In this document: positions 46,601-56,710 of the stretch, one piece after another
How the letters are laid out: the number at the start of each line of letters is the position of its first letter
Numbering within the stretch: position 1 is the first letter of the stretch
NCBI GenBank assembly: GCA_021292105.1
Contig: CM037873.1
Location: forward strand, 11,943,489 to 12,007,488
DNA from: Anadara kagoshimensis
Taxonomy: Eukaryota; Mollusca; Bivalvia; Arcoida; Arcidae
Reading direction: 5' to 3'
DNA: 64,000 nucleotides
Made by a program: the position numbers and the translations under genes
Notes under the pieces: generated by a model
The model's database searches: none
What the model was told of the DNA's origin: nothing
Seen by the model: only the letters and a program-made list of their open reading frames with translations

Positions 46601-49600
46601 CATATAAGAATTGGTCAGTCTTGAAATGTCCGACTGGAGTTGGTCATTCATTTATTGTTTATTGAATTTCAGGAAATGGTAGCCTATGGTGCTGGAAGTG
46701 TGCTGGCTTCGATATTCTCTGGTTATATTCCAGCAGCGTCAGTAGCTAGAAGTATGGTTCAGTATGGTGCTGGTGGAAAATCTCAAGTAAGTTGTTGTCG
46801 TGAAAAAATGCTTCATTATTAGACCTCTGTTATATGACTTGAGCTAAACTTATTGACACTTTAGTACTAATAAAATTGAACAAAAATATAACAATGAAAT
46901 CGAATGATTAGGACTTGCTTTGTGACTGAGGGCTAGGCTACCATGAACTTACAACGTGAAACACGAAAATGAAATAACATAAAACCCACGGTCGACTCCT
47001 TCCAACACATTTCAAATTTTGATTGTGACCTCTATATACAACTTATTCCACAAAGAAATTTCACCTTCTAATTGCCCTTAAGAAACGTCACTACTGTACG
47101 ATAACAGTAGGGACAAAAACACAAATACAACACATGATATTTCATTTAGAAGTGATTTACTTAGAATCATCGACATTGCCTGGGATTAGCACAAGCTAAT
47201 TTGCAGCTAATATTTTTGGAGAAGCTTGAATAACAGCCCTTACACGACGAGGTGTTGTGCAGTACAAGTTTTGACATTCTAATTTCTTGATCTTATATCA
47301 GTGATTTTAAGCAGATGAGCTAATCTCTGTTGGACTATCTTCGGATACTTTCTTTTCAAGGGAGTCACGAGAATTTCCGGGCTAGACAAGGATAGAAATG
47401 TTCATTGTTTCAAGAATCTGCGTCCTCGATTTGGATACATGAGCACGATTAAGGTCTCATCTGTGAATTGCGTAAAAGAAACAATGGAATTTCCCTGACT
47501 GGCCCGGAAATTCTCCTCATACGAGTCCCTTAAAAAGAAGAAAACCCGAAGATAGTCAGAAATTGTCAACAGAGCTTTGACAGTTTGTTAAAAACCACCA
47601 GTATCAGATCAAGAAATCAGAATATCAAAATTTTGATCTGTCAAAATATTCTAGCAACAGGTGCTTCTACAAAATACTCGTTGTAAATTAGCTTGTGTCG
47701 ATACCAAGCAATTCCACTGACTCTATGTAAATCAATAAATGAAATGCAGTTTGTTGCTTTTGTATGTTTGTTCTTACTTTTACTGTACTAGGGGTGACAT
47801 TTCTTTGTGGAATGAGCTGTTGACATAACTCGTCATCGATACTCTTACCGCCTAGTTTTGCAAATCACTTCGGCAGGTCTTAGTGAAGGGAAGTTTGTGA
47901 GTTTACTTGTAGAAGGTCAGTAGTTTTTCTCCGTACACTTCGGTTTCTTTCAAAAACCCTTAACTAAAAGCCTCAATACATGTGAAATACTAATGACTGG
48001 GGCTTAAAATGCCATTGCTTCAATTATACTTATTATAATTATTATTATTATTATTATTATTATTTCAGATTGCAGCATTATTCGGTTGTCTGGTAGTACT
48101 GGTTGTAATTATGGCAATTGGTCCGCTATTTTATTCGTTACCTAAGGTAGAAATAAATATTTTATTGAATTTGAGAATTGACTATAGAAACTACTTTGTA
48201 AAATGTTTTTACACGAGTTTAGAAAAGCTGTTTATTGACATCGTAATGGTAAATCATTTGATGGTGGGAAACTGGCATAGATATTAACGCATTTAATGTA
48301 AATCACAAACAAATAATCCAATCTATGTCCAAATCACAATCCTAAAGCAAAATAAAAACTTTGATACTTGCAAATCGATTTAAACACATGAACTTCTACT
48401 AGGAAAGTAATACCAGGTGCTCCGGAAAAACCCCTGCTTAGCTAGCTACACCAACAACGTGTGAAATTACGGAATACTTCTTTTAAAGACATTTCTAAAA
48501 TAAATATAAAAATCCTAAGTGTTAAATTTTACGTCTATTATCTTTATTTCATTAAGACAACTAAAACTTTCTGCCGTTTGAATGGCGTTTGCCTTTAAGA
48601 AAGAAATATCGGTATGTTTAACCTTTTAAACAATTTGTTTATGTTATTTCTGTTATATTTAGCATCAGCATAAGTTGTTATTTCTGTTCTTCCAGTGCGT
48701 TTTATCTGCTGTTATTTTAGTCAACCTGAGAGGAATGTTTTTACAGTTCCTGGAACTACCGTCACTATGGAGGAAATCAAAATATGATTTTGTAAGTAGA
48801 GTATAAATAAAAAACATGCCATGTCAAAACCTCAGTCCTAAAGCGCAGTTAAACTTTGTAGCTGATACATTATGTTAAACACATGAACTTGCACCGGGTA
48901 GGTTATATCTGATGCTCCAGAAGGGTAACCACGTCCTTTTTAGCTTCCTTTTCCTGCACCCGCCACGTGTGTAGCTGGGAATGAAAGGAACATGGATATA
49001 TGGGACGTCAAATTTATCCAGGATAGTTTTGGATACAGAGACATCATATTTATCAACAATATTGTGTTGACAGCCATAAAACATTTTGACGGCCTTGATA
49101 AGCTTAGGCTCACAAAATCCTTACGTAAGCAACTTGTTTTGTTGTATAAAGTCCCTGTAGTGAGAGCAATCTTTTCCATAGTGTCTTAATTGTGAAATAA
49201 ATACACCATAAGCAGGAAAAGCATGGAGAAGCACCTTTTTATAATATTTTAAATTTGTTTTGTCTTGTTTGTTTCAGTCTATATGGATAGTTACACACCT
49301 CTGTACAGTTATATTGGATGCTGATATTGGTATCGCTATTGGCATTATATATTCCATTTTGACAGTATCGATAAGAACACAAAGGTAATTATTTATATTG
49401 CATTTGCATATATAAGGAGAACAAAATTATACTAGTACAGAAACTATTTCAATTTCTTTTGAAACCTGTCTGTGAAATCAAGATATTGATGTTGGAATTT
49501 GAATTGAAAATGGTTTTGGTTACATTCACGAACATGACAATGTTGAATAAGTTACGAGGAATCAAAAACACAACCTTACCAGTTCATATCAAAATTACAA

Positions 49601-52451
49601 ACCGAAAATCAAATCAAACTTTTAAAGCTGCCAAATTAACTTAAACACGTTAATGTCCACCAGGCTAGTAAGACCAGGTGCTCCGGAAAGGTAAGTACTC
49701 CTTGTTAAGCTAGCTACACCCGTTAGTGTATATTAAATAAATATACTTATTCCAGTAGATTTACTTTGTGTCGTGTATATAGGCTTATCTTTTTTAACAT
49801 TTCAGGCCTGATTCATTTAGAACAGCATTTGTTGATGATATAGATGTGTTGAAAGGAAAAGATCAATATAAAAAGGTGAGATTGATTTATTTCAAAATAA
49901 AAGGGCTGTAGAATGATTTATTTCAAAATAAAAAGGCTGGAGGCTGATAAATTTCAAAACAAAAAACTGGTTAATTTCAAAAACGAAGAACTGGAGAGTG
50001 ATTAATTTCATAATAGGACTGTATAGAGATCAGTTTTAAAATAGAAAGGCTGTAATGAAAATGTAGCTAAACACATAAAAATGTGGCAGTACCTGACAGT
50101 AATATGTTACTTAACATCATTGACAGTCTAAGATAGCTAGCTTTATATTCAGCGCTCCCCAGTTACTGTTTACTGGTCGTGTTTGGCTTTCTAGTAACTT
50201 GTTGATTGTTTTTGGTAACAAATAGATTGTTGCCAAATACATAACTTTTTATTCAGGTTTAGTTTTAAGTGATCGAATGTCGATCATACTGCTTTGTATA
50301 TCGATATACGTTATTCAAATAGTTTAGTAAAGTACATATTTACTGTAAATGGTACAAAACATATTCATTTAATTGTAATAACAATATACTTGTTTGTTCA
50401 GTAAACAAAAACATTCGATCCCAATCCTAAAAGACTGAGAAACTTTTTTCCACAATCCTACAACGAAATTCATTTTCACGAGGTTCCCAAAATTTTCAAA
50501 GCATTACGTGCAAAACCTCTTTTAATTTTAATGCATTTCCCCTCAGTTATATGGAAATTGTAATTATATTCCCAATGTTATTAAGAAGACTGCCTTACCT
50601 GTTTTTACAACCTTATACCTGACAGTATGAATTGATTCATTATAATTGCGGAAGTCGAATGGGGCAAATATTTCATACTAGATTAAGGTTGGAATGTAGT
50701 TCTTTGCAATGCCATTTGTTTCACAAAAATTAGTTTACGATCCTTAATGTCACTGTGGTCTAGTTGAAGACACATTCTTTATTTTCTCATCTCTAAAGAC
50801 TGTTCTGTGCAACACCGGATGTCCGTACATATGTTGTATGTTCTTCAGCTACAAAATTTTCCTGTTTTATTTCAATGTTCTATAATGTTGAAATAAATGT
50901 CTATTTTTACACCAATCCTCCTTACTTTATTTGCAGACCCACGAATCTACGTATGCAAGGGTTGTAGAATTTCAGTCACCTGTGTATTTTGCAAACAGTG
51001 AGATATTTGTTAAAGCTGTTTATAGGGATACTGGTATCCATCCAGATCAAGTGAGAAAAGAGAGAAAAAGAAACGGGAAGGATGCAGATGTTGAATACAC
51101 AGTTAAGGTGTGTATAGTTTTACATAATACATACACGAAGTAAGTTTAATGGGTTTATAGGAAACACCATGCCCGTCTGTTAGTCTTTCTGGCCACCCGT
51201 CCCAATATCTTGTCTGCTCTTTGTATTGATTTTGATAAAAAATGGCACAATTGTAAATTATGTGTCTTATCCACCGTATACCAGATTTGATAGTTCAACT
51301 GTCAAGGTCACACAATCAAATCATCAGCAATTTTGTCAATTGAGAGACTATTTATCTATCAAGAGGCTTCTATACTTGTTAAAAACGTGTTTGCTATAGA
51401 CGTATTGGTACCGGTGTCACTGTGCTTGTGAAGTCTATTTTGGTAACTATTTTATAAAACCCAATGGATTTGACATTGCAAGTTTGGTTGTATATATTTT
51501 TTTGCTCTGTTGCAATATAAACTCGTAACGAGCATCCTTGACTATGTACACTATTTCTGTCTGTACAATTAACAGTGTTGCCACTATTGGGATTTTGGAT
51601 GTTGAAAACTATGAGAATGAAAGTCATACGCACCCAAGGGCATCACGTCCTGAAACACCGCATAGTTCAACGTGTCAAATCCACGTAGAAGAAACATAGC
51701 CTTTTATACAGAGATATATGGTCCTTATGATACATAGTGATGCCCGTTTAGCCACTACTTCAATATACTTACGTGTATCTAATAACAAACAACTAGATAC
51801 CCTTGTCTTTACAAGTTGAGCAGTAGTTTTAGCATTGTACATGGCTTGAAGCTTATCCAGGACCTTGGTATAGCTTGTTGTCCGACATACTGTAGACTGA
51901 GAAATTTTTGCGATGTATTAATATGTGCGATTTTTACGGTCAACTCTCAACCGCAACAATAAGTGCATGGTTAAGGTTTCTGCATGTCAAAAACATAAAT
52001 ACGCAAATATCTTATAATTTTAGTTATTACAATATCAAAAGAATATGCTATTGGTTTCTGTTACTCAGGTAACGCTTTTGTGTCTAAACAATTTAGATTG
52101 CAGTGATATTGCGAGCCTAGCTTATCAAAGTTTTATGGCCGCCATCACAATATTGTTGACTATGACTATGCTGTCTCTGTAATTAAGATTACACTGGATG
52201 TAATTAACGTTCGATAGTTCTATATGTCTTCCAATCTCAATTTTAAAGACACACGTGACATGTGTAGCTAGCTAAACAGGAGGTGCTTACCCTTCCAGAA
52301 CATCAGCCTCAATTACCTTGTGGACATTTTTTGTTAAACTTGCTTTTCCAGTTTCATAGTTTTCACTGTGCTTTTGGATTGTGATTTGCACATTGCTGAG
52401 TATGTTTATTTTTGATTAGATATAAGTCCGTACTAATATACATGTATTGGT

Positions 52452-52495
<44 letters not shown>

Positions 52496-53398
52496 ATTTA
52501 AGCAATTAATTAATAAATTATATATTAATATATTTATTATTTAATTGACATTTGTAACTTCATGTTGATTTATATATTGTAATATGTTATGATCAAGGAG
52601 ACTGGTTTATATAAAAGTTTCACTCTTGTTCCGGAATCCTTTATTGTTTGTATTTGTGATTTGTACAATGTATGTTATCAAATAAATATTGTTTAAACGA
52701 TTGGAAATTTTAAAAAGGTTGACTGTGAGAAATCAGAAAATGGAGAAGTAGAAAAAGGTTTGATGAAGCCATGTTTAGAACCATCAAGTATCATTGGTGA
52801 TGTCAAAGCTGTTATCCTGGACTTTAGAGGAGTTATATTTGTAGACGTCGTTGGAGTTAAGGCCGTTAGACAGGTAATAAAAGTAAATCAAGAAGTTTAA
52901 AATATCATCATATCTAGATTATACCGAGGAGAGATAAAATTATATCAATATGCCCCCGTGTTGCTATAAAACATATCCCTTAAATACATAGACGAATTTG
53001 TAGTAGAGTATATTTTCATAACAGTTAGAGGTGATTTTTGCCAATTATGATATAAAACGTATTTATTGGCTGCAGAACTATGTGCATATAACTATAAGAA
53101 TATAGAAAAGTAAATAATTCATTTTTCCGTCATAAAATAAACATTTACCCTCCCCAAACAACATGAATGCAAAAATAGTTTGCAACTAAGACAGATTTTT
53201 ATGTAAAAATTAATTTAAGTTGCTTTGAACAATCCACTTTCATCACCATTTATACATTTATAACGTATATATATATTATATATATATATCCAAAATTTGA
53301 AATAATGTCTTACACATGGTAGAAAATATTTAAAACAAAGAAGATAACTAAGATAACATTTTTGCTAACGTTTTCATCCTTCTTGGGACTTTTCAAGC

Positions 53399-53440
<42 letters not shown>

Positions 53441-55633
53441 ATGCGTGTACGCGTACGGTTGATTTAGAAAATTAAAATGTTCATTTCAGGTATTTACAGA
53501 TTATGAGAATATTGGATTAAATGTATACTTAACACACTGTAATGGTAAGTAAAGGATAAATATTCCATAATACATTTTGTCAGTTTAAAGATGAAAATGT
53601 ATTTCTAATAGAAATAATGTATAATGTATTTCTTGCTTAATCAATTAAACACAAATATTACCGTTCATGTTATAATCAGAATACCAAACGAACAGTTTGA
53701 AAATTCGAAAAGTTTGAAAATTTGCAAATTAAGCTCAACACGCGATCTTCAACCAGGGAAGAAGTGAGGTCGGTTGCTCTGGAAAGGTACGTTCCCACTG
53801 TCTAGCTAGCAAACTTTTTCTCGCGGTTTAATATAAATGATATAAAAATGATAAAAGTGAATAACATTACTAGTGCATTCATTAAAAATATCATTAGGAA
53901 TTTTTTAAATAATTGCTCAGCGGATAGAATTGACTTTTACATATGTACTTGTTTTGAAATATCATTTAAATGAAACAAAAACTATGGAATTCCCTAGGTC
54001 AAACTTGCCTCGCAACAGAATTTCTGATCCATCCATATAACTATTAGCATATTGGCAACTACACTGTATGCACTGATAAACTAATATTTAACGTCCTGGT
54101 TCCACGACACAATACAATTAATAATGTATGTTTCGATCAACACTTAATGGATATTATTTTTAGTCAGCAGGGACATATAGTGTGTTATTAAAACATTACC
54201 TTCGTATAATACAAATACAAGGACACGATTTAAATTATATTTCAAAAACATATTGTCAGGGTGCCATGGTAACGTTAATTTGGCACTAAGAAATATTAGT
54301 GTTAATGAAAAAGTACCAGTTCATGTTCAAAAACAAACCCAAAAGCAAAGCAAATCCAAAACTTGAAAATAAAATTTGGTTAGTTGAGATTAATAGTGTA
54401 AAGTGTGAATATAAAAACAAAATATCTACGGTTTTAAACCTTCCATGAGACGACATTTTTAAATAATCCTAATCTCGATCTCAAATATCAGTACATAGCA
54501 TGGAGTTAATTTAATACTAGTTGTCAAAACAAGCATACTGATCCTTGTCTGAATCACATTCTCAAAAGCAAAGAAGGAACAGAAAACTAGAAAAATGGAG
54601 ATTAAACGCTTAAACGTCAAACATGAGAGTTAGACCGGGTACTTCGGAAAGGTAGCACCTCCTGACTAGCGCTAGATACATCCACTGAGTGTCAAATCAC
54701 TATTGAGAAAGGAAGAAACATGGAACTGTATTTGAAAATGTTTAAGATAGAAATATTAGTTTTTGATTAAAAGAATAAAGTTTTGGACAGGTATTAATAA
54801 ATTTTAATTAATAAATGACATGTTTCTCCTACTTGTAGTGTATTTGTTTCAATAATTATACTCTACGGTAGAGACTCAAGAAGTTTTCTGGACGTCATCT
54901 CAATATTGTATAAACGTATAATGTCGCTGTATCCAAAATGCCCTGGATATACTTCACACCCGAGAGTTTCATGTTCCTTTCGTTCTCAATTTTGATTACG
55001 CAAGTTGCGGTTGTAGCAAACTAAACAGGGGTGTTTATTCTTCCAGAGCACCCGACTTCATTACCATGGTGATCCCATTTCTCTGTAGGAATTCGCGTGT
55101 TTTACCTAATTTGTCTGTTTTAAAGTTATTGCTTTGCTTTGGACTTTGCAATGGATTAGTATGTTTGTTTTTTCCTTTATACAATTCAGATTAATTAAGC
55201 AATATATAATATATGATATAAGTTTGAGAGCAATGGAAATACTTCAAATATAAATTATACTTTTCTGTATATGAATTGTTACTATAAAACTCTTGAAGAC
55301 GGACTTCATGGACGTATTAATTTTATAAAAAGTTATGAATTAAACTTTCTCATTTCTTATTTATTTTATTGCATTCAAGAAAATGATTCTATGATAAAAT
55401 GGTTTATAATTTGTAAACAAAAGTGTGTGTGTGTGTGTGTGTGTTTGTTCATTTCGCCATTTTTTAGACAAGTAGCAACTAGAACAACTACAATTTGTTT
55501 CATATTTTATATTTCAGATAATGTGTTTTCTATTTTACGGGAAACCGAATTCTTAAAAGAAAAAGGAGACTTTGTATTTTTAACCACACGTTCTGTTTTA
55601 AAGTTCCTGAAGGATGATATGACTGACATATAA
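33212..55633 (+). CDS. SLC26 family anion transporter/exchanger (SulP with C-terminal STAS domain)
   Basis: Sixteen coding exons: 33212-33536, 35933-36043, 38254-38534, 42528-42695, 43319-43474, 43863-43945, 44571-44718, 46673-46786, 48069-48146, 48696-48791, 49278-49384, 49806-49875, 50937-51107, 52718-52873, 53490-53544 and 55518-55633. All join in frame through GT-AG introns to 744 aa. Residues 1-~95 are the cytosolic N terminus. Membrane core landmarks are QIPQGMAYALLASLPPICGL and FFLGTSRHASMG, then TYMSEPMVSGFTSA and AFTQSVSMSKILARK. Exon 3 holds an extracellular loop with five N-glycosylation sequons (N171, N177, N189, N197, N203). At the anion-site segment AASVARSMVQ the Arg (R450) is kept but the preceding residue is Ala, where prestin-type members have Ser. 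Residues ~580-744 form the STAS domain (VKAVILDFRGVIFVDVVG). It should exchange anions such as chloride, bicarbonate, sulfate or oxalate at the plasma membrane; the paralogue cannot be assigned. Introns are full of R1, M1 and minisatellites. Confidence 0.93.
34092..34306. mobile_element. M1 inverted-repeat element, best-preserved copy
   Basis: The left end reads TACAGTACAGACCTGTCCAA followed by 'agtttaacactaagctaacg'. The right end, reverse-complemented, reads TAGTACAGACCTGTCAAAAG followed by 'tttaacaccaagctaacga'. The inverted repeats are about 38 bp. TA at the outer ends and CAGTAC resemble Tc1-type termini. It lies in SLC26 intron 1. Confidence 0.8.
34808..34905. repeat. direct repeat, first copy (second at 35754-35850)
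   Basis: 'caatatggtacacattac' and 'aagtaaagtttaaaa' then 'acacaaatgtttcgccttg' recur as 'caatatggttcacatgac', 'aagtaaagtttgtaaaa' and 'acacaaatgttgcgctttg' 945 bp downstream, both in SLC26 intron 1. Confidence 0.75.
35120..35335 (+). repeat. R1 dispersed repeat
   Basis: Has 'acacgtgaacttccacta', 'gggaagtgaggactggtg' and 'gtaagcacatcctgtttagc', then 'atatatccaggctagttttt'. It is in SLC26 intron 1, between the two direct-repeat copies. Confidence 0.7.
36060..36850. repeat. ~33-bp minisatellite (~24 units) expanded from the R1 end
   Basis: Units read 'accagtccatgttcaaatc' then 'acaatcacaaacat', with 32-33 bp spacing and a 'gccaaacattcc' subtype in the middle. The unit equals the first bases of R1, and the array runs straight into the rest of an R1 copy (36835-36945). 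Long ORFs in several frames on both strands are by-products of a stop-free unit. It begins 17 bp after the exon 2 donor of SLC26. Confidence 0.92.
36835..36945 (+). repeat. R1 dispersed repeat, the parent of the 33-bp array
   Basis: Continues 'agcaaagtaaaaatcttcg', 'gaaatctaccagggaagtg' and 'aggcttggtgctt', then is cut by the M1 element that follows at 36946. Confidence 0.7.
36946..37164. mobile_element. M1 inverted-repeat element, reverse orientation
   Basis: The left end is TACAGAACATGTCTGTCGAA and the right end reverse-complemented is TACAGTATAGACCTGTTGAT. The interior, read on the minus strand, contains 'gagtggcaaaaagctgtcga', matching the other M1 copies. Confidence 0.75.
37405..37775 (+). 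repeat. R1 dispersed repeat, long copy
   Basis: Includes the distal half: 'atatatccagtgtaactta', 'gccataaaacgttttgagg', and 'tataaagttcctgtagttg'. SLC26 intron 2. Confidence 0.7.
38870..38972. repeat. 103-bp near-perfect hairpin
   Basis: The left arm begins 'agtccgactaatcagcccac' and the right arm ends 'gtgggctgattagtcggact'. Arms are about 46 bp with a single indel, and the loop is about 12 bases around 'ttttggggttgc'. It lies 26 bp before the 30-bp minisatellite, in SLC26 intron 3. Confidence 0.9.
38998..40230. repeat. 30-bp minisatellite (41 units) with higher-order repeat
   Basis: The unit reads 'aatgcattcaaaagtaccac' then 'atgacaaaat', exactly 30 bp throughout. Since 30 is a multiple of 3 and the unit lacks stops in several frames, long ORFs (409-418 aa) appear on both strands; they are not genes. 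Unit variants form a 15-unit pattern repeated once (39361-39810, then 39811 to the end). SLC26 intron 3. Confidence 0.97.
40790..40985 (-). repeat. R1 dispersed repeat, reverse orientation
   Basis: 'acaagtggcgggtgtagct', 'catccggcctcacttcccc', then 'cggacatggattagtatgtt'. SLC26 intron 3. Confidence 0.75.
41310..41465 (+). repeat. R1 repeat with duplicated end
   Basis: The R1 terminus 'catactaatccatgtc' with 'gaatcacaatccaga' and 'gcaaagtaaaaa' occurs twice in tandem (about 41315 and 41365) before the copy continues to 'ttagacacgtgcatcc'. This is another small terminal expansion. Confidence 0.7.
41790..42020 (+). repeat. dispersed repeat ending in a poly-C tract and 'gcgggggtataata'
   Basis: Contains 'aaggaggagttgcggataag', 'acggaaggacggacggacat', a 14-C run near 41987 and 'gcgggggtataata'. 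This combination is familiar from bivalve genomes as a high-copy repeat, from memory only. Confidence 0.5.
42025..42240 (+). repeat. R1 dispersed repeat
   Basis: 'cactaatccatgtccgaatc', 'gaacttccaccagggaagtg', then 'aatatatccagggcaatcc'. SLC26 intron 3. Confidence 0.75.
43019..43216. repeat. ~200-bp GC-richer segment with 23-bp inverted ends
   Basis: The left end is 'atggggttcgccgctgtacc' (+acg) and the right end reverse-complemented is 'atggggtacgccgtcgtacc' (+acg). On the minus strand an 84-aa ORF crosses it (MGYAVVPRDQQPLTF...), of no family I recognise. It lies in SLC26 intron 4. Confidence 0.5.
43484..43682. repeat. partial exon 5 duplication between CT microsatellites
   Basis: 43532-43634 is a copy of SLC26 exon 5's last ~95 bp plus its donor (original 43380-43482), with one substitution (atacacatc to atccacatc). 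CT runs flank it at 43487-43513 and 43629-43680. The copy has no acceptor of its own and should be intronic. Confidence 0.9.
44970..45345 (-). repeat. R1 repeat, reverse, with internal ~65-bp tandem array
   Basis: Begins 'gcaagcccgggcttatcaag' and 'gtggcgagtgtagctagct', the distal part of R1. From 45117 the terminal part containing 'gacatggttgagtatgattt' is repeated three to four times with the insert 'cagcttacaacgcttatgat'. SLC26 intron 7. Confidence 0.8.
46014..46159. repeat. ~145-bp long hairpin
   Basis: The left arm contains 'ctgatagggtgacagtccgt' and 'attgtcacccc', and the right arm 'ggggtgacaatatggactgt' and 'caccctatcag'. Arms are about 63 bp with few mismatches, and the loop is about 17 bases around 'gaggcgaagccgag'. 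A related stretch ('gagggtgacattaaattt') follows near 46440, so the hairpin may be one end of a larger element reaching about 46505. SLC26 intron 7. Confidence 0.85.
47037..47826. mobile_element. ~790-bp foldback element
   Basis: The left half reads 'cttattccacaaagaaattt', 'aagctaatttgcagctaata', 'ttctaatttcttgatctta' and 'ggactatcttcgg', then 'gagaatttccgggc'. The right half holds the same blocks in reverse complement and reverse order. Arms are about 380 bp, diverged, meeting near 47425-47475. There is no ORF. SLC26 intron 8. Confidence 0.8.
48036..48064. repeat. (ATT)n microsatellite abutting the exon 9 acceptor
   Basis: About nine ATT units form the 'pyrimidine tract' directly before TTTCAG at 48063-48068. 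Length change here could affect splicing of SLC26 exon 9. Confidence 0.85.
48300..48490 (+). repeat. R1 dispersed repeat
   Basis: 'atgtccaaatcacaatccta', 'aagcaaaataaaaactttg', then 'cttagctagctacaccaac'. SLC26 intron 9. Confidence 0.7.
48815..49230 (+). repeat. R1 dispersed repeat, longest copy
   Basis: Runs from 'catgccatgtcaaaacctc' through 'gggacgtcaaatttatccag', 'gacagccataaaacattttg', 'ccttgataagcttaggctc' and 'taaagtccctgtagtgag' to 'caccataagcagg'. It defines a minimum R1 length of about 410 bp. SLC26 intron 10. Confidence 0.75.
49565..49735 (+). repeat. R1 dispersed repeat, partial
   Basis: 'accagttcatatcaaaatt', 'taatgtccaccaggctag', then 'gctagctacacccgtta'. SLC26 intron 11. Confidence 0.65.
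49878..50060. repeat. diverged ~33-bp tandem repeat after exon 12
   Basis: Five or so units share 'tgatttatttcaaaataaa' and 'ggctg', decaying to the right. The array starts at the exon 12 donor. Confidence 0.65.
52120..52425 (-). repeat. R1 dispersed repeat, reverse orientation
   Basis: 'ttgcgagcctagcttatcaa' begins the distal end; 'gtgacatgtgtagctagct', 'cagaacatcagcctcaatta' and 'gcacattgctgagtatgttt' follow. SLC26 intron 13; a 35-T run lies at 52448-52482. Confidence 0.7.
53262..53436. repeat. two AT microsatellites in SLC26 intron 14
   Basis: AT runs at 53265-53290 and 53402-53436, both upstream of the exon 15 acceptor. Confidence 0.85.
53650..53815 (+). repeat. R1 dispersed repeat, partial
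   Basis: 'gcaaattaagctcaacacgc', 'caaccagggaagaagtgagg', then 'gtctagctagcaaac'. SLC26 intron 15. Confidence 0.6.
54525..55175. repeat. head-to-head pair of R1 copies
   Basis: A plus-orientation copy (54525-54770: 'atactgatccttgtctgaat', 'tacttcggaaaggtagcacc') and a minus-orientation copy (54885-55175: 'ccagagcacccgacttcatt', 'gcaatggattagtatgtttg') face each other with about 115 bp between. SLC26 intron 15, just before the last exon. Confidence 0.7.
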
Positions 55634-56128
55634 CATTTATAATAGTTATTTGTTATCTACATTTGTGTTCATTAAAGACTTGTCCATATTTTTCATTGAT
55701 TTCAGTTACTTTCATTGCTGAAATACTGAATGCTGTTACAGATGCATTTATAATGGAACTATGATGATACATTTTATTTAGCAGTTACGTTACTATTCAA
55801 TGCTAATTGACAATAATACTATACAATAGATTTTTTAAACCTAATGCGTTGAAATGAAGCAAATACATTTATTATATGTCCAATGATTTTGATCTTTTTC
55901 TTATTGACTGAGACCGTGTTCGGCAAGATTCAATAAAGCAAAATGTCCACCGCACAAAAAATGCCCAACGCGCTAAAACGCAATCGACGTTATGTTAAAG
56001 AAATGTGATAACTGACTTAATCAGAATGGAACAGCTTTAATACGAAGCTGGTATTTAAAAAACGAATATCTTATTCCATTTAAAATGAATTGGTAAAAGC
56101 GACATTTTGCCATATTTGCTTTAACTAT
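55420..56128 (+). repeat. segmental duplication, first copy (last SLC26 exon and 3' UTR)
   Basis: Starts at a (GT)n run and covers exon 16, its acceptor, the stop and about 500 bp of 3' sequence, ending at 'ctttaactat'. It is highly similar to 59445-60129. Confidence 0.9.
55932..55937 (+). terminator. candidate polyadenylation signal of the SLC26 gene
   Basis: AATAAA about 300 nt after the stop codon at 55631-55633; conserved in the duplicate at 59933-59938. Confidence 0.55.
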
Positions 56129-56559
56129 GTAGTTGTGTTTGAAAAGTTCTTTTTTATTGAATATACTCAATTATTTGTCTTTTTGAAGCTTGCGATTTTG
56201 AAATTGCTTAGTGTTGATAAAAATCATTGGTCATATAATACATCTTATTAAATTTCGGTTCGCTAAATATAATGATTATCATAATGATTTGTCATATTTT
56301 AGAGATTGATAATGTCTACCTCATCAAAAGGTTAAGAAGTATAAAAAGCGTTATACATTCAATTGGTACTTGTTAATATAAGAGCATTTATAAACTTTCA
56401 AATATTCGTTATGCACATACAATACACAACAATAGCCAAAATACTAATTAAAGCAGTTAACAAGAATTAGAAATTATTGAGACTTTTTTTAAATAAAGAA
56501 ATCTATAGCAAAACTACTTACTAGGTGACTCATATATCACCTTTTTTTAAATCTACAAA

Positions 56560-56680
56560 TGGGCTATGAAGCTGAATAGTTCACAACATCTAGGCTAGGT
56601 TCGAATCCTACTCGGACAGACTTTCGAATTTGTGCCTGTTAGGTCGATGGTTTTCTCCCGGCAGTCCGGTTTAACAGATA
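56560..56680 (+). mobile_element. tRNA-like SINE head fragment
   Basis: 'aggttcgaatcctactcgga' is a B-box-like sequence followed by 'ggttttctcccggcagtcc'. It is a short, isolated fragment just beyond the 3' end of the Cys-loop receptor gene. Confidence 0.45.
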
Positions 56681-56710
56681 TAGATAATTCGACAACTGGA
56701 TGGGTCCATT

